Of a stretch of 16,903 nucleotides of DNA, positions 1 through 10,145 are shown piece by piece; position 1 is the stretch's first letter, and every line of letters starts with the position of its first letter. Source of the DNA: Chromera velia (Eukaryota; Sar; Chromeraceae); NCBI GenBank assembly GCA_018398765.1, contig JAHBMJ010002655.1, positions 1 to 16,903 of the forward strand. Reading direction: 5' to 3'. The notes under the pieces are model-generated. The model saw only the letters and a program-made list of their open reading frames with translations. It was not told where the DNA came from and did not search any database. The position numbers and the translations under genes are program-made.

Positions 1-465
1 CAAGTCGTCTGAATATATAAGCGTATCGCAAAACGATCCGTGTTATATCGGTCTGACTAGTCCCGCTTGCGTGTTAGTAAGCCTCAAATGGCTCCCGAGC
101 CGCAGTCACCACATCCGACAGCAAGGGCCTCCGATATACCTGAACCTAGCGGCTATCTGCGATATAGCAGCCTGCAAGGAATGAGTTGGCATTAGCAGGC
201 TCTGCGTACGAAAGCCGGTGTTCCTCGACAGGCTCAGCGAGTCGGCCGATTCCGCGGGCTTAGGGCCCAAGGACCGGCCCAGCCCGAATTTATCCCGACG
301 CGGCTTTAAAAACCGGCGAGACGGGAATAAATTCGACCTCTTGACTGACCGATTCAATCAAAAGCTGGAAAAAGCAGTTAAGTTGTACTTAACTAGCCAA
401 GAACTCCACCTCTCGCTCTCATCGCGACGGACTCGATTCTTAAATCGAGATCCTTTTTTGTTTGC
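1..465. repeat. Dispersed ~480-bp repeat, copy 1 (5' end cut by window edge)
   Basis: This copy aligns without any indel to 9552-10016. I count 14 substitutions in 465 bp (about 97% identity), of which 13 are transitions and about half fall at CpG. It carries a TATA-like ATATATAAG near its start. There is a perfect 7-bp hairpin GTTAAGT-TGT-ACTTAAC at 377-393. A second hairpin, CTCGAT-TCTTAA-ATCGAG at 433-450, is followed by ATCC and six T. An 83-codon minus-strand frame (106-357) is open in both copies, but 6 of 9 substitutions within it change the residue, so I do not call it a gene. Family unknown; a non-autonomous element or an RNA-producing repeat are both possible. Confidence 0.9.
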
Positions 466-476
466 GCGATCTGATA

Positions 477-484
477 TGACGTCA
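477..484. promoter_or_regulatory. TGACGTCA palindrome (CRE-like)
   Basis: A perfect TGACGTCA octamer is followed a few bases later by ACGTCAC, a second half-site. Such octamers bind bZIP factors in many eukaryotes. It lies 129 bp upstream of a candidate first exon at 613. Function is inference only; an 8-mer can occur by chance. Confidence 0.25.
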
Positions 485-612
485 CAACGTCACTCGCCCA
501 CATTGTCGCACAGTAACTCACACAGTTGTCGCGTTCCTAACTGGGCTCAGCCCTTTCCTGTTCTTTCAAGTTTCTAGTTCAAGTTTTCCCCCTCAGGGGC
601 ACTACAAGCACA

Positions 613-683
613 ATGGCGTCGCTCCTCAGGAGCCTTGGTCGCCCTACCACCAGGCAGCATTGGAATTGCAGACTTTCCACGAG
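613..683 (+). CDS. Candidate first exon with presequence-like N-terminus
   Basis: ATG in the context CACAATGG opens a short frame starting MASLLRSLGRP, rich in Arg, Ser and Leu and without acidic residues, which resembles a mitochondrial targeting peptide. A donor-like GAG|GTCAGT sits at 684, the same GTCAG form used by introns of the Merlin gene in this window. Without splicing the frame stops after 59 codons at a TGA. No downstream exon could be identified and no domain is recognisable. It may be fortuitous. Confidence 0.15.
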
Positions 684-2050
684 GTCAGTGCATTTACCGC
701 AAACCTTGCTTACTTGTCCGGCATCAGACCGCAAGAGCAGGTCTTGCCGTCTCCGTCAGACAAACCAAACAGACCGATCACATCGTTCTTGAGGGAAGAC
801 GTCAGAAGCAGGGCCACGACCCTCTTCACGTCACACACAGTGACTCTCGTGCCTAAATTTTCTAAAGACAGAGAGGGACAGAGTCGGACAGAGTTGATGC
901 CATGCATTCTGCCCCCCCCTTACAGACCAGAGACGACGGTCTGAGGAGAGGTGCGACGCGACAGTCATGTGCCGAGAGAGACCACGTAGGCCGACGCAGG
1001 CATCGGCGAGTGCAGATCCAGAGCGGTCAGTCGATTGCCAGACGTGCACGTCGAGCCCATCAGCCTAGGGCCTGGCACTTATATTGGGTCACAGGTTTCA
1101 ATACCCCCTATACATAAGGGTATACCCCCCTGTAATGTTACCCTTACTTCAAAAGTGGTCCCAATCGATCAATCTCATCAGGTTATGTCTAAAAATATTG
1201 AAAACATCTTCTGTTGATTGAGGTTATATGAGAAACTGACGAAAAACGATGTGCCCCTTTCACTTTGTAGCCAAACCCCTTATAACCTGTAACCTAAAAT
1301 AACCCTCTTTAAAAGTGATATAACCTTCATCTACATGCATTTTAAAGTGTTTTTGAAGTGATTTGAAGAGTTTTTGAAAGTTAACTTTTTGGTCGGTTAC
1401 GGATCTCAAGACTACCTATAACCTTGTAACCTGTAACCTTGCAAGAGGACATATATAATAAGAGGTGTAAGTTAAACCTCATGTAATCACATAAGCTATA
1501 TAGTAAAAGTAATTGATTTCGAAGTAACTCAACATGCCGGACCTCTAGCTTGTGTGAAAAGCTCGTCCAAATGTTTTTTAGTTCATTTTTTATGTTATTT
1601 TTGCATTTCTAACCCTATATGAGCCCAAGAGTACCCCCCCCTAGCCATCAGCTCTTGCTTGGAAAGTCAAGAGGCTTTCTGTGACCCAGAGGAGGTCGCT
1701 TCCGGTCGAGCGCGCATAGGCACCACACATTCGTAGCAGACATACTCTGCATGACGGTGCATGGTGCACCTGGAAGGTAGTCGCGCCTCATATTCTTGCC
1801 AATTCCCACTGTCTTCTGGCCTAAGCCTGAGAGAACATGCCAGCTTCGAAAGTATACGAGCTTCGATCCGTCAATGTGTATAACACCAATGACAGAGATT
1901 ATATATGACAGACATTCTTACGCTTAATTTCTTGAAAGACGGAGAAGCACAGAGGCCAAAAAAGTGAATCCGACGTATCCTATCGGCGCTTGCAGGTCTA
2001 AGCACACCGTGACCGACGTTAGGTGGATTAGTTTTTTGTGACAGAGAAGA
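684..2050. other. Intergenic stretch without a recognisable gene
   Basis: Only short overlapping frames are present, with no recognisable protein. From about 1120 to 1660 the sequence is A+T-rich. It contains clusters of TAACC motifs (1282-1305 and 1414-1440, where TAACCTGTAACCT recurs). A short inverted motif (ATACCCC facing GGGTAT) lies at about 1100-1125. A TATA-like ACATATATAATA lies near 1450. From 1661 to 2050 I see nothing distinctive. Confidence 0.5.
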
Positions 2051-2059
2051 GCAGCGGCC

Positions 2060-2549
2060 TCTTACCTATGTCATGACTGCTGCAGCAGGCAGAGGAAAGT
2101 ATTAACCTCTCCCCCCCTCATTTTCAATCAAGGATAGTAGCGGCCTCCCTGGGGCCTCTGATTCATGTTTCTTCCACGGTAGACCGTCGCAGAACGAAGC
2201 AGCCATGCAGCCCTTGCCCCCTCAGTGGCGTCGTTTTAGTCACAAGACAGAAGCAGTATCTCACTCGATTCATGTCTGCCACAGCCTAGGCCAGAGCAGC
2301 CAGAAGAGAGTAATGGTCTCTCCGATTCTCTCCATTTCTTCAGTTGCGTCGTTCCGACAGCACAGCGGCGGTTTCTCACCTGCTTCACTTCAGAATCTGC
2401 CACAGCAGACAAAGGAAAGCAGCATCTCCCCCCCCCCTCCAATCTAGTTGTGTCATTTTCAACACAGTGTCTGGAAAGCAGTAGCTTCTCCCTTTATTCA
2501 TTCGTGCGGGGGTAGCCACAGGAGGGCATCAGTCTCTCCCTCGGTTTCT
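2060..2549. repeat. Left, degenerate part of the 48-bp-unit satellite
   Basis: Diverged units are recognisable by the order CACAGCAGACA(G/A)AGGA, then AGCAG, then (T)CTCTCC. Examples lie at about 2085-2118, 2288-2330, 2398-2438 and 2500-2545. The same order makes up the array right of 4680. The region therefore reads as the flank of one array that was split by the LINE at 2550-4670. Pyrimidine-rich C runs (CCCCCCC) are frequent. No credible coding. Confidence 0.65.
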
Positions 2550-2568
2550 GATTGATTGATTGATTGAT
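2550..2568. repeat. (GATT)n microsatellite, LINE 3' tail
   Basis: Four-plus tandem GATT units, reading (AATC)n on the LINE sense strand directly after GGTTTGGCATC. This sits exactly between satellite sequence and LINE sequence, so it marks the 3' insertion junction. Confidence 0.7.
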
Positions 2569-2992
2569 GCCAAACCCTAGGTGGAGTTAGAACTCCCGGG
2601 CGGCGCATACATGCATGGGTCTGTTCAATTATGCCAGTTGCAAGCTAAGTGGACGACAGTTATTCGAACTTAATCTAATCAATCATTTACTATAATATGG
2701 TGAGAAATCATAAAGAGGAGAGAGGGTTGAGAGTGCAAGAGCGATGTGATGAGCTTGCGAACCCCCAGATCAGAAAAGGAGGCGGATACAAAGGATGAGT
2801 CACAACGAGTGAAGCAGTCTGATTGAATTAATGTTAACCACTACAAAAAGCCTTGTTCGGCAGTCCATCGGGGGCAGATAGAGAGGCGATGAATAAAATC
2901 ATCTACACACCGGTAGCAGGCTTCATAGGTGCACAGCTTTCTATCAGAGCAACCAACAGACAGTCCACCTTGCCCGCCTATCGGGTTATATG

Positions 2993-4660
2993 TCAGCATG
3001 CGCAAAAAAGAAAAGATCGAGCCCCCCGTAACTGACACGGCAGAATGGGGAAGGGCAGAGACAGAAGGAACACCAGAGGACGACTTGCTGCACAGGAGAA
3101 AGATAAACATACGGCGGAAAGACGGGAAGTCACGCTGCAGAGGGGTGAGTCTAGCAAGGAGGGGAAAGTGAGAGGAAGATTGCCTATATTATTTTTAGAA
3201 GCCTTCATGCATTCCTTTGCAACTGTCTGTCTCACCTTGCCCTTGAAGAAAAGTGAGCCGGTGCCTTGTGCCCTATGACCATTCTACCCGCGTTGGGAAG
3301 ACAGATCGGGCTCGACCCTCAGCGAGCGGACAGAAATCAAATCAGCCCAACGAAGCAGCCTGTCTATAGATCTTGTGAATTGTTGGCAGCAGTTATTCTC
3401 CCAGGCATGCAACATGGCTGCAGGAATAGTGTGTGTTGTGATGGAAAGAGAGTGCCACCAGTCAGCCATGCGGGAGCAGAGAAGGGCTTTGCAAGGAAGA
3501 AGACCAAGGATGTAAAGAGAGGGCAGGCGGAGGCTGCAAGCAGACAAATGACCACACCAATGGGTAAACCGAAGCTGCAAAGCATCAAGAGCGAGCAGGT
3601 CTGCATCCCGTACTGGCAGACATTCAAGGCAGTAGAGCGCTACGGGGGTCCAGCAAGCTCTAAAGACTGTTACCTGCGCGTCAATGCTGAGCGGGCCCAT
3701 GCTCGTAATCAACCCAATTACCCCTCCCAGAGCCCGCGAAGTAGAAGCAATACGGGACTCAATTGTCTTGTTCAAGCACCCCCCTTCAAAGAAAACACAC
3801 CCCAGGTATTTGTATTGGAATGTTCATTCAACTTCCCTCCCACCATACATGACTCTATCTGCAGACTGCCCCAGAACCAAGGCAGACAGACGCAAGATTT
3901 TCGTTTTCTTTAAGTTCACAGTCAATCCCCATTCCTTGCAATACTCTTCCAAGGCTGAGAACTTCTTTTGCAGATCTAAGACGGAATGAGCAAAGAAACA
4001 GAGATCATCCGCATACCCCAGACTGCCTAAGATACAGCTATCAAGGAGGACAAGTTCGGGCTCTCTCTCGGGCTCCTTGACGCTGCCCTCCCCCATTCTG
4101 CTGTCTGACCATCCTGCTCCCTCTGTTTCTCTGTCTACGCCCCCCTCGTTCTTACTAACTAAACACATACGGGGAAGGTCATTGATATAGATAAGAAAGA
4201 GAATGGGAGAGAGAGCATCACCTTGCTTTACCCCAGTGCCCTCCCGAAAACGTAAAGAATCCCCGTCTACCTTTCCTCAGACCTCCCTGTAGATTTCACA
4301 TATCATACACATATCTGCCTCACACACACCTTCTCTTCTCAGTTTCTGAATTAGCTTACCTCTCAACACAATGTCGAAAGCTTTGGAGAAGTCAACAAAG
4401 CCTGCCAGCAGAGCTTTTTTTTTCTTTTTAGAGGAGAGAATGGCAGAGACAAGCGCGCCTACCCCTTCCCTCGTACCCACCCCTTATCTAAAACCTAACT
4501 GCCTGACGTCAAGCTCAACTTGAGAGCGCACACAGCCATCCATCAGCAAACCAAAAAGTTTTGCGAAAGGGTTAACAACGTGAATAGGCCTCCATTCATT
4601 GAGAGAGGGAAAGGCAGGGCCTTTAGGGATACACCCGCTGTGGGAGACCAGCAGCATTGG
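2993..4660 (-). pseudogene. LINE reverse transcriptase, inactive
   Basis: A single minus-strand frame holds the RT signature blocks: IPKG then NEWRPIHVVN (about 4571-4630), QLGFR...GVGT (about 4470-4500), FVDFSKAFD (4373-4399), GVKQGDALSPILF with YINDLP (about 4175-4235), and the catalytic YADD (4004-4015). After these come NLKKTKI, KYLGCVF, and a thumb/connection-like segment to about 3290. The fingers-palm core is thus complete in order. The frame is interrupted by TAA at 4484-4486, TGA at 4277-4279, TGA at 3824-3826 and TAG at 3284-3286. It runs on, with uncertain meaning, to TGA at 2993. All stops lie in one frame with no shift, so decay is by point mutation. The clade is not certain; an RTE/Jockey-like or related LINE fits. 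Confidence 0.85.
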
Positions 4661-4679
4661 TCCTCCCCTCCTTTAAGTC

Positions 4680-7600
4680 TGTCATTCAATGCAGCACCCC
4701 CCCGAAGAGTGACAGTCTCTTCCTCCAGTATCTCCAGTCAGGTCTGTCGATACACTGCCAGACAGAGGAGAACAACATCCTCTCTTTCCCGTCAGTTTGA
4801 TCGTTACAAACAGAGAAGAGCGGCAGTCTCTCCCTCCGTTCCGTTCTGTCACAGCAGACAGAGGAGAGCGACAGTCTCTTCCTCCGTTCCGTTCTGTTAC
4901 AGCAGGCAGAGGAGAGCGGCAGTCTCTCCTTCCATCCCGTTCTGTCACAGCAGGCAGAGGAGAGCGGCAGTCTCTCCCTCCTTCCAGTTCTATCGCAAGA
5001 AACAGAGGAGAACAACATTCCTCTTCCTCCTTTCCATTCTACCACAGCAGATAGAGGAGAGCGGCGGTCTCTCCCTCCATCCCGTTCTGTCACAGCATGC
5101 AGAGAAGAGCGACAGTCTCTCCCTCCTTCCAGTTCTGTCACAAGAGACAGAGGAGAGCAACATCCTCTCCCTCCATCTCGTTCTGTCTTAGCAGACAGAG
5201 GAGAGCGGCTTTTCTCTTCCTCCTTTCCGTTCTGCCACAGCAGACAGAGGAGAGCAACAGTTTCTCCCTCCATCCCGGTCTGTCACAGCAGGCAGAGAAG
5301 AGCGGCAGTCTCTCCCTCCTTCCAGTTCAGAATCTGTCGCAAGAGACAGAGGAGTGCAACATCCTCTCCCTCCATCCCGTTCTATCTTAGCAGACAGAGG
5401 AGAGCAACATTCCTCTTCCTCTTTTTCATTCTCGTTCATTTTATGACAGCAGACAGAGGAGAGCGTCAGTCTCTCCCTTCATTCCGTTCTGTCACAGCAG
5501 ATAGAGGAGAGCACCAGTCTCTCCCTCCATTCCGTTCTGTCACAGCAGACAGAGGAGAGCGGCAGTCTCCCTCCTTCCGGTTCTGTCACAGCAGACAGAG
5601 GAGAGCAGCAGTCTCTCCCTCCATCCCGTTCTATCTTAGCAGACAGGGGAGAGCAATATCCTCTCCCCCCTTTCAGTTTGTCGTTACACACGGAGGAAAG
5701 CAACATTCCTCTTCCTCCTTTTCGTTCTGTGACAGCAGACAGAGGAGAGCGGCAGCCTCTCCCTCCATCCTGTTTTGTCATAGCAGACAGAGGAGAGCAG
5801 CATCCTTTCTGTCCATCCGGTTTTGTCACAGCAGGCAGAGGTGAGCAGCATCCTCTCCGTCTATCCCGGTCTATCACAGCAGACAGAGGAGAGCGGCAGT
5901 CTCCCTCCTTCCGGTTCTGTTACAGCAGACAGAGGAGAGCGGCAGTCTCTCCCTCCATCCCGTTCTATCTTAGCAGACAGAGGAGAGCAATATCCTCTTC
6001 CTCCTTTCCGTTCTGTCTCAGCAGACAGAGGAGAGCGGCAGTCTCTCCCTCCTTCTAGTTCTGTCACAGCAGGCAGAGGAGAGCGGCAGTCTCTCCCCCC
6101 TTCCGCTCCTGTTGTAAGAGACAGAGGAGAGCAACATCCTCTGCCTCCTTCCAGTTAGTCGTTGCACACGGAAGAAAGCAACATTCCTCTTCTTCCTTTC
6201 CGTTCTGTCACAGCAGACAGAGGAGAGCGGCGGTTTCTCCCTCCTTCCGGTTCTGTCACAGCAGGCAGAGGAGAGCGGCAGTCTCTCCCCCCTTCCGCTT
6301 CTATCGCAGCAGACAGAGGAGAGCAACATCCTCTACCTCCTTCTAGTTTGTCGTTGCACACGGAAGAGAGCAACATCCTCTTCCTCCTTTCTGTTCTGTC
6401 ACAGCAGACAGAGGAGAGTGGCAGTCTGTTCCTCCGTTTCGTTCAGTCACAATAGAGAGAGGAGAGCGGCAGCCTCTCCGGGACCCTCCTTTCAGTTTTG
6501 GCGTTGCACACAGAGGCTAGCAACATTCCTCTTCCTCTTTTCCATTCTATCATAGCAGACAGAGGAGTCTTTCAGAGCGGTAGTCTCTCCCTCCTTCAAT
6601 TCCTTCTTTAGATATCTGTCAATGAAGATGGAAGAAGGCAGCAGTCTATGCTTCTATCCCATTCTGTGGAGGAAGACAAAGAAGAACAACAGTCTCTGCC
6701 TCCACCCCAACGTGTTATGGCAGACAGAGGAGAACGACAGTTCTCCCTCAGTTTTGTTCTGTCATTGCAGACAGAGGAGAGCGGCGGTCTTTCTCTCAGT
6801 TCCATTCTGTCTGAAAAATAATAGAGAACAGGACTCTCTCCTTCAGACTGAGTCCCGTTTAGTCTTTAGGAAACAGAAGACAACAACATTCTCTCCCTCC
6901 TTTTCATTCTGTCTATAAAGACAGAAGAGAGCAACAATCTCAGAGTCTTCCTCAGTAACTGTTCTGGTTTGTCTATGATTTAGTCAAAAGACAGAGGAGA
7001 GCGGCACTCCCCCCTTCCATCCCGTTTTACCAAAGACGACATGCACAAGAGAATAGAGGACAGCAACAGTCTCTGCCCCCTCTCAATTCTGTGGAGGAAG
7101 ACAGAGAAGAGCAGTAGTCTCAGTCTCCATCCCGTTCAGTCATAGGAGACAGAGGAGAGCAACATTCTCTCCGTCCTTTCAGCTCCATCGAGGGAGACGG
7201 AGGAGAGCAACATTTTCTCTCCCCTTTCAGTTCTGTTTTAGGTTCTGTTAAAGAAGACAGGGGAGGGTAGCAGTCTCTACCTCCCACTCCGTCCTATTGA
7301 GAAAGACAGAGGAGTCTCAGAGCATGAAAAAGTCATATTAGAAGGCTCTCCCTCCTTTGAGCTAGCCTTTTAGTTCAGAACTGTCGAAGAAGGGGGAACA
7401 GAGCAGCGATCGATCTGCCCTAACTGTCAGCTTGAGGTCTATCGATACAGACAAAGAAGAGCATCAGTCGCCCACTCAGACCAGGTCTGTCGACACAGAC
7501 AGAGGAGCCTGAAAACATACAGCAGTCGCTTCCTCCTCAGAAAGTCTCGGTCCGGTCGAAGTGAACAGAGAAGGGCAGCAGTCTCTCTCATCGTTCAGTT

Positions 7601-9190
7601 CTGTCTGTGAAGACAGAAGAAAACGAAAGTCTCTCCCTCAGTTCCATTCTATCCATGAAGACCGCAGAGAGCAGAACTAAGTGACTGTCTCATTAAACAG
7701 ATCTCTTCAATCTGTCTACAAAGACAGAAGAGAACAACGGTCCCACGGGTAGGCGAATTTCCCTCCTCTCACTTTTGTTAGTGAAGACAGAGGAGAGCAT
7801 CATTAAATTTTCCTCTCAGCGTCGATTTCTGCCGACGAAGGCAGACGCGAGCATCAATGTCTCCCTCCATTCAGGTCTGTCAACGCAGACAGAAAAAAAC
7901 AGTGTGTGCTACCGTAGTCTTCCCTTATGCAGACTGGGCCTCACTAACAGTTACTGTTGCGTTCTATCGGCGAAAACAGAAGAGAGCCACAGTCTCTCCC
8001 TCACTTCCGCTCCGCCTTTGAAGAAAGAAGCGAGCAAGAGTCTCTTCCTCAGCCTGGTCATTCTCTGAAGGCAGACGAAAGCAGCAGTCTCTCACTCAGT
8101 CCTAAGGCTTTCTGTGATAGTCGGTGAAGACAGAAACGAACAGCACTCTCTCTCCCAGTTCTGGTCGGTCTGTGAAGCCAGATCCTCCTCAGTTCCGTTC
8201 TGTCTCTTGAAACAGAAGCAGACACTGTCAGGAGTTAGCAGCAGTCTCTCTCTCTCACACAGTTTCGTTTGGTCTCTCAAGACAGAAGAGGGCAGCAATC
8301 TGTTTCTCAGTCCCGTTTAGCGCGCCGTTCAGTCTCTGAAGATAGAAACGGACAGAAGATAACAGCGGTTTCTCCCCCTGACTGGGTTTTGTTCTGTTTC
8401 TCAAGATAGAAGAGAATACTACTGCTGCAGCAGTCCCTCTCGGTCCCTCTCTCAGTTGGTGTTAAGTTTATAAAGACGGAAAAGAACAGTAAAAAGAATG
8501 GCTGACCTAAACAGTCCTTCCCTGAGCTTTGTTCTGTCAATGAAGATAGAAGAAGCCCTGGGCAGCAGGAGATTCTGATTCTCTTTCAGATGAGCTTCTC
8601 CTTTAAGTTGCACTTGAAGGTTCTGGTAATAAAGACAGAGGAGTCTCAGAGCAGCACTCCCTTTCTATGTCAAGTTCCGCCGATGAAGGCTGGCGAGAGT
8701 GGCAGGATCTGAGGCCTCTCTCCAAGGGCATTCAAACAGGAGAGATTCTGAATAGAACTCTCATTTCCTGCTCCTCCTACTCCATTCAAGCGTGGCCGAC
8801 AGAGTCTGACGCTGAGGAGAGTGTTACAAACACACGTTTCTTCTTCCATTCCTGTCTGTCGAGTCAGACAGAAGAGAAGTTCAACACTGTCAGCAGTCTC
8901 TTATAATTGCATTCAGTCTGTCATTTTAGACAAAGGCTAGAGACAGAGGAGAGTAACAGCTGCCTATAGCTACTTAAAGTTTATCCTCCATTTGGTCGAT
9001 GGAGATAGAAGAGGACAACAATCGTCCCACCCTTCACGTCTGTTAAGGCACTCGGAGGTCCTTTAGAGAGAAACATTCTCTCCCTCCAGTTAGGTCAGAG
9101 ACTTTGTTGAGGAAGCCTTACGTAGAGGAGGATAACGCGCCTTCCTTTCGTTCAGGCCTGTCGATAAAGACAGAAGAGAACATCTTATAT
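4680..9190. repeat. Satellite array, 48-bp unit with paired hairpins
   Basis: Between about 4800 and 6480 units repeat every 48 bp (for example GAGGAGAG at 4861, 4909, 4957). The unit contains TCTGTC-acagca-GACAGA followed directly by GGAGAG-cggcagt-CTCTCC, then CTCC(A/T)TCC(C/G)G. Both halves are perfect 6-bp inverted repeats. To the right (6600-9190) spacing becomes irregular and sequence diverges, but the TCTGTC...GACAGA pair and the AGAGC-AGTCTCTC block keep recurring. Since 48 is a multiple of 3, long open frames with a 16-residue period appear on both strands by construction. Not credibly coding. Confidence 0.9.
6098..6440. repeat. 192-bp higher-order repeat inside the satellite
   Basis: A four-unit block (4 x 48 bp) recurs: the variant CGTTGCACACGGAAGA occurs at 6160 and again at 6352. 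Its neighbours match in the same order: a CCCCCCTTCCGCT unit, a GAGCAACATCCTCT unit, then a TTCCTTTC(C/T)GTTCTGTC unit. Related variants at 5682 (478 bp upstream) and about 6502 show the same unit type spaced at near multiples of 48. This indicates multi-unit amplification steps. Confidence 0.6.
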
Positions 9191-9439
9191 ACTTTTCAGA
9201 AGCTCTGCAGGGATTCCGTTCGCCTATGCAGGCAGAGACCCAGGAAGAGTCAGGTAGATAACAGTTTCGATCAAATACAGTCAATTAAAGGAGACACTAT
9301 TACACTCTCTCTCAAGAGAGCACCATTATATCCCACATATTTTTCGGAACAATACGGTTTAAGCGTTCTTAAACACTATGGTCTATACACTAGACTTTTG
9401 AGACTGTTCTGTAGTAATCCCAGACTGTATATGGGCTAG
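9104..9439 (+). CDS. Hypothetical ORF at right edge of the satellite
   Basis: An open frame of 111 codons starts in the last degenerate satellite unit (TTG start; no ATG near the beginning) and runs out into unique sequence. Its second half is rich in Tyr, Leu and Lys, ends RLYMG and stops at TAG. No domain is recognised. Reading past the TAG keeps the frame open into the start of repeat copy 2. More likely a chance frame than a gene. Confidence 0.12.
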   Translation: MLRKPYVEEDNAPSFRSGLSIKTEENILYTFQKLCRDSVRLCRQRPRKSQVDNSFDQIQSIKGDTITLSLKRAPLYPTYFSEQYGLSVLKHYGLYTRLLRLFCSNPRLYMG

Positions 9440-9536
9440 ACTCATTCTCTTGTTAGATGCCAGTGCCATACATTGAGCCCTTTTACCCCCAGAGACTTTG
9501 CGCAGGTATATGGAGGCCTCGCCGATAGCGAGTATT
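9191..9536. other. Unique spacer between satellite and repeat copy 2
   Basis: Apart from the low-confidence frame entered separately, I see no gene here. It lacks the TCTGTC/GACAGA pairs of the satellite. It contains a small palindromic CTCTCTCAAGAGAG near 9308. Confidence 0.4.
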
Positions 9537-10016
9537 TGGGGGGTTGCGGTTCAAGTCGTCCGAATATATAAGCGTATCGCAAAACGATCCGTGTTATATC
9601 GGTCTGACTAGTCCCGCTTGCATGTTAGTGAGCCTCAAATGGCTCCCGAGCCGCAGTCACCACATCCGACAGCAAGGGCCTCCGATATACCTGAGCCTAG
9701 CGGCTATCTGCGATATAGCAGCCTGCGAGGAATGAGTTGGCATTAGCAGGCTCTGCATGCGAAAGCCGGTGTTCCTCGACAGGCTCAGCGAGTCGGCCGA
9801 TTCCGTGGGCTTAGGGCCCAAGGACCGACCCAGCTCGAATTTATCCCGACGCGGCTTTAAAAAGCGGTGAGACGGGAATAAATTCGACCTCTTGACTGAC
9901 CGATTCAATCAAAAGCTGGAAAAAGCAGTTAAGTTGTACTTAACTAGCCAAGAACTCCACCTCTTGCTCTCATCGCGACGGACTCGATTCTTAAATCGAG
10001 ATCCTTTTTTATTTGC
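9537..10016. repeat. Dispersed ~480-bp repeat, copy 2 (complete)
   Basis: Starts with TGGGGGGTTGCGGTTCAAGTCG, shown by the same left edge in copy 3 (10146), and ends near TTTGC at 10016, where similarity with copy 1 stops. GGTTCAAGTCG near 9548 resembles an RNA polymerase III B box (GGTTCRANTCC). The 3' end has the 7-bp hairpin and the CTCGAT/ATCGAG hairpin followed by six T, as in copy 1. No terminal inverted repeat or clear TG...CA LTR ends were seen. Confidence 0.9.
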
Positions 10017-10145
10017 CCTCCCTCCCTTCTCTTTTCCCCCTTTTTAGTCGTGGGCAGCCACACATACACCCCACTCACCCATCCGGCAGATTAGATCTGT
10101 CTGCACGGATTGATCGCGGTGGTGGCGTTAGCTACGACTTTCTCA
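10017..10145. other. Spacer between repeat copies 2 and 3
   Basis: A pyrimidine-rich 129-bp stretch separating two same-orientation copies. No gene seen. Confidence 0.5.

Larger units (their letters stand above)
2550..4670 (-). mobile_element. 5'-truncated non-LTR retrotransposon (LINE)
   Basis: The minus strand carries reverse-transcriptase blocks in order (see the pseudogene entry), followed by an untranslated 3' part that ends at 2550-2568. That end is a (CAAT)n microsatellite, written GATT x4 on the plus strand; short tandem tails are typical of several LINE clades. The 5' side stops inside the RT domain near 4670, where the satellite resumes. The element thus looks like a 5'-truncated insertion, about 2.1 kb long, made by target-primed reverse transcription. 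No endonuclease domain remains. Target-site duplications could not be resolved because both flanks are satellite. Confidence 0.75.

Noticed and set aside
106-357. 83-codon minus-strand frame open in repeat copies 1 and 2
   Set aside because: Six of nine substitutions between the copies are amino-acid changing, so there is no sign of purifying selection; the two copies are too similar for stops to have accumulated.
3266-3989. Plus-strand frames of 215 and 101 codons
   Set aside because: They are antisense shadows of the LINE reverse-transcriptase frame, which has recognisable motifs.
4520-6455. Long open frames on both strands across the satellite with 16-residue periodic peptides (for example TADRGERQSLPPFRSV on plus, ERDGGRDCRSPLSAVT on minus)
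   Set aside because: The 48-bp unit is a multiple of three and lacks stops in several frames, so long frames appear automatically. At least three frames on two strands are open at once, and divergence between units breaks all of them.
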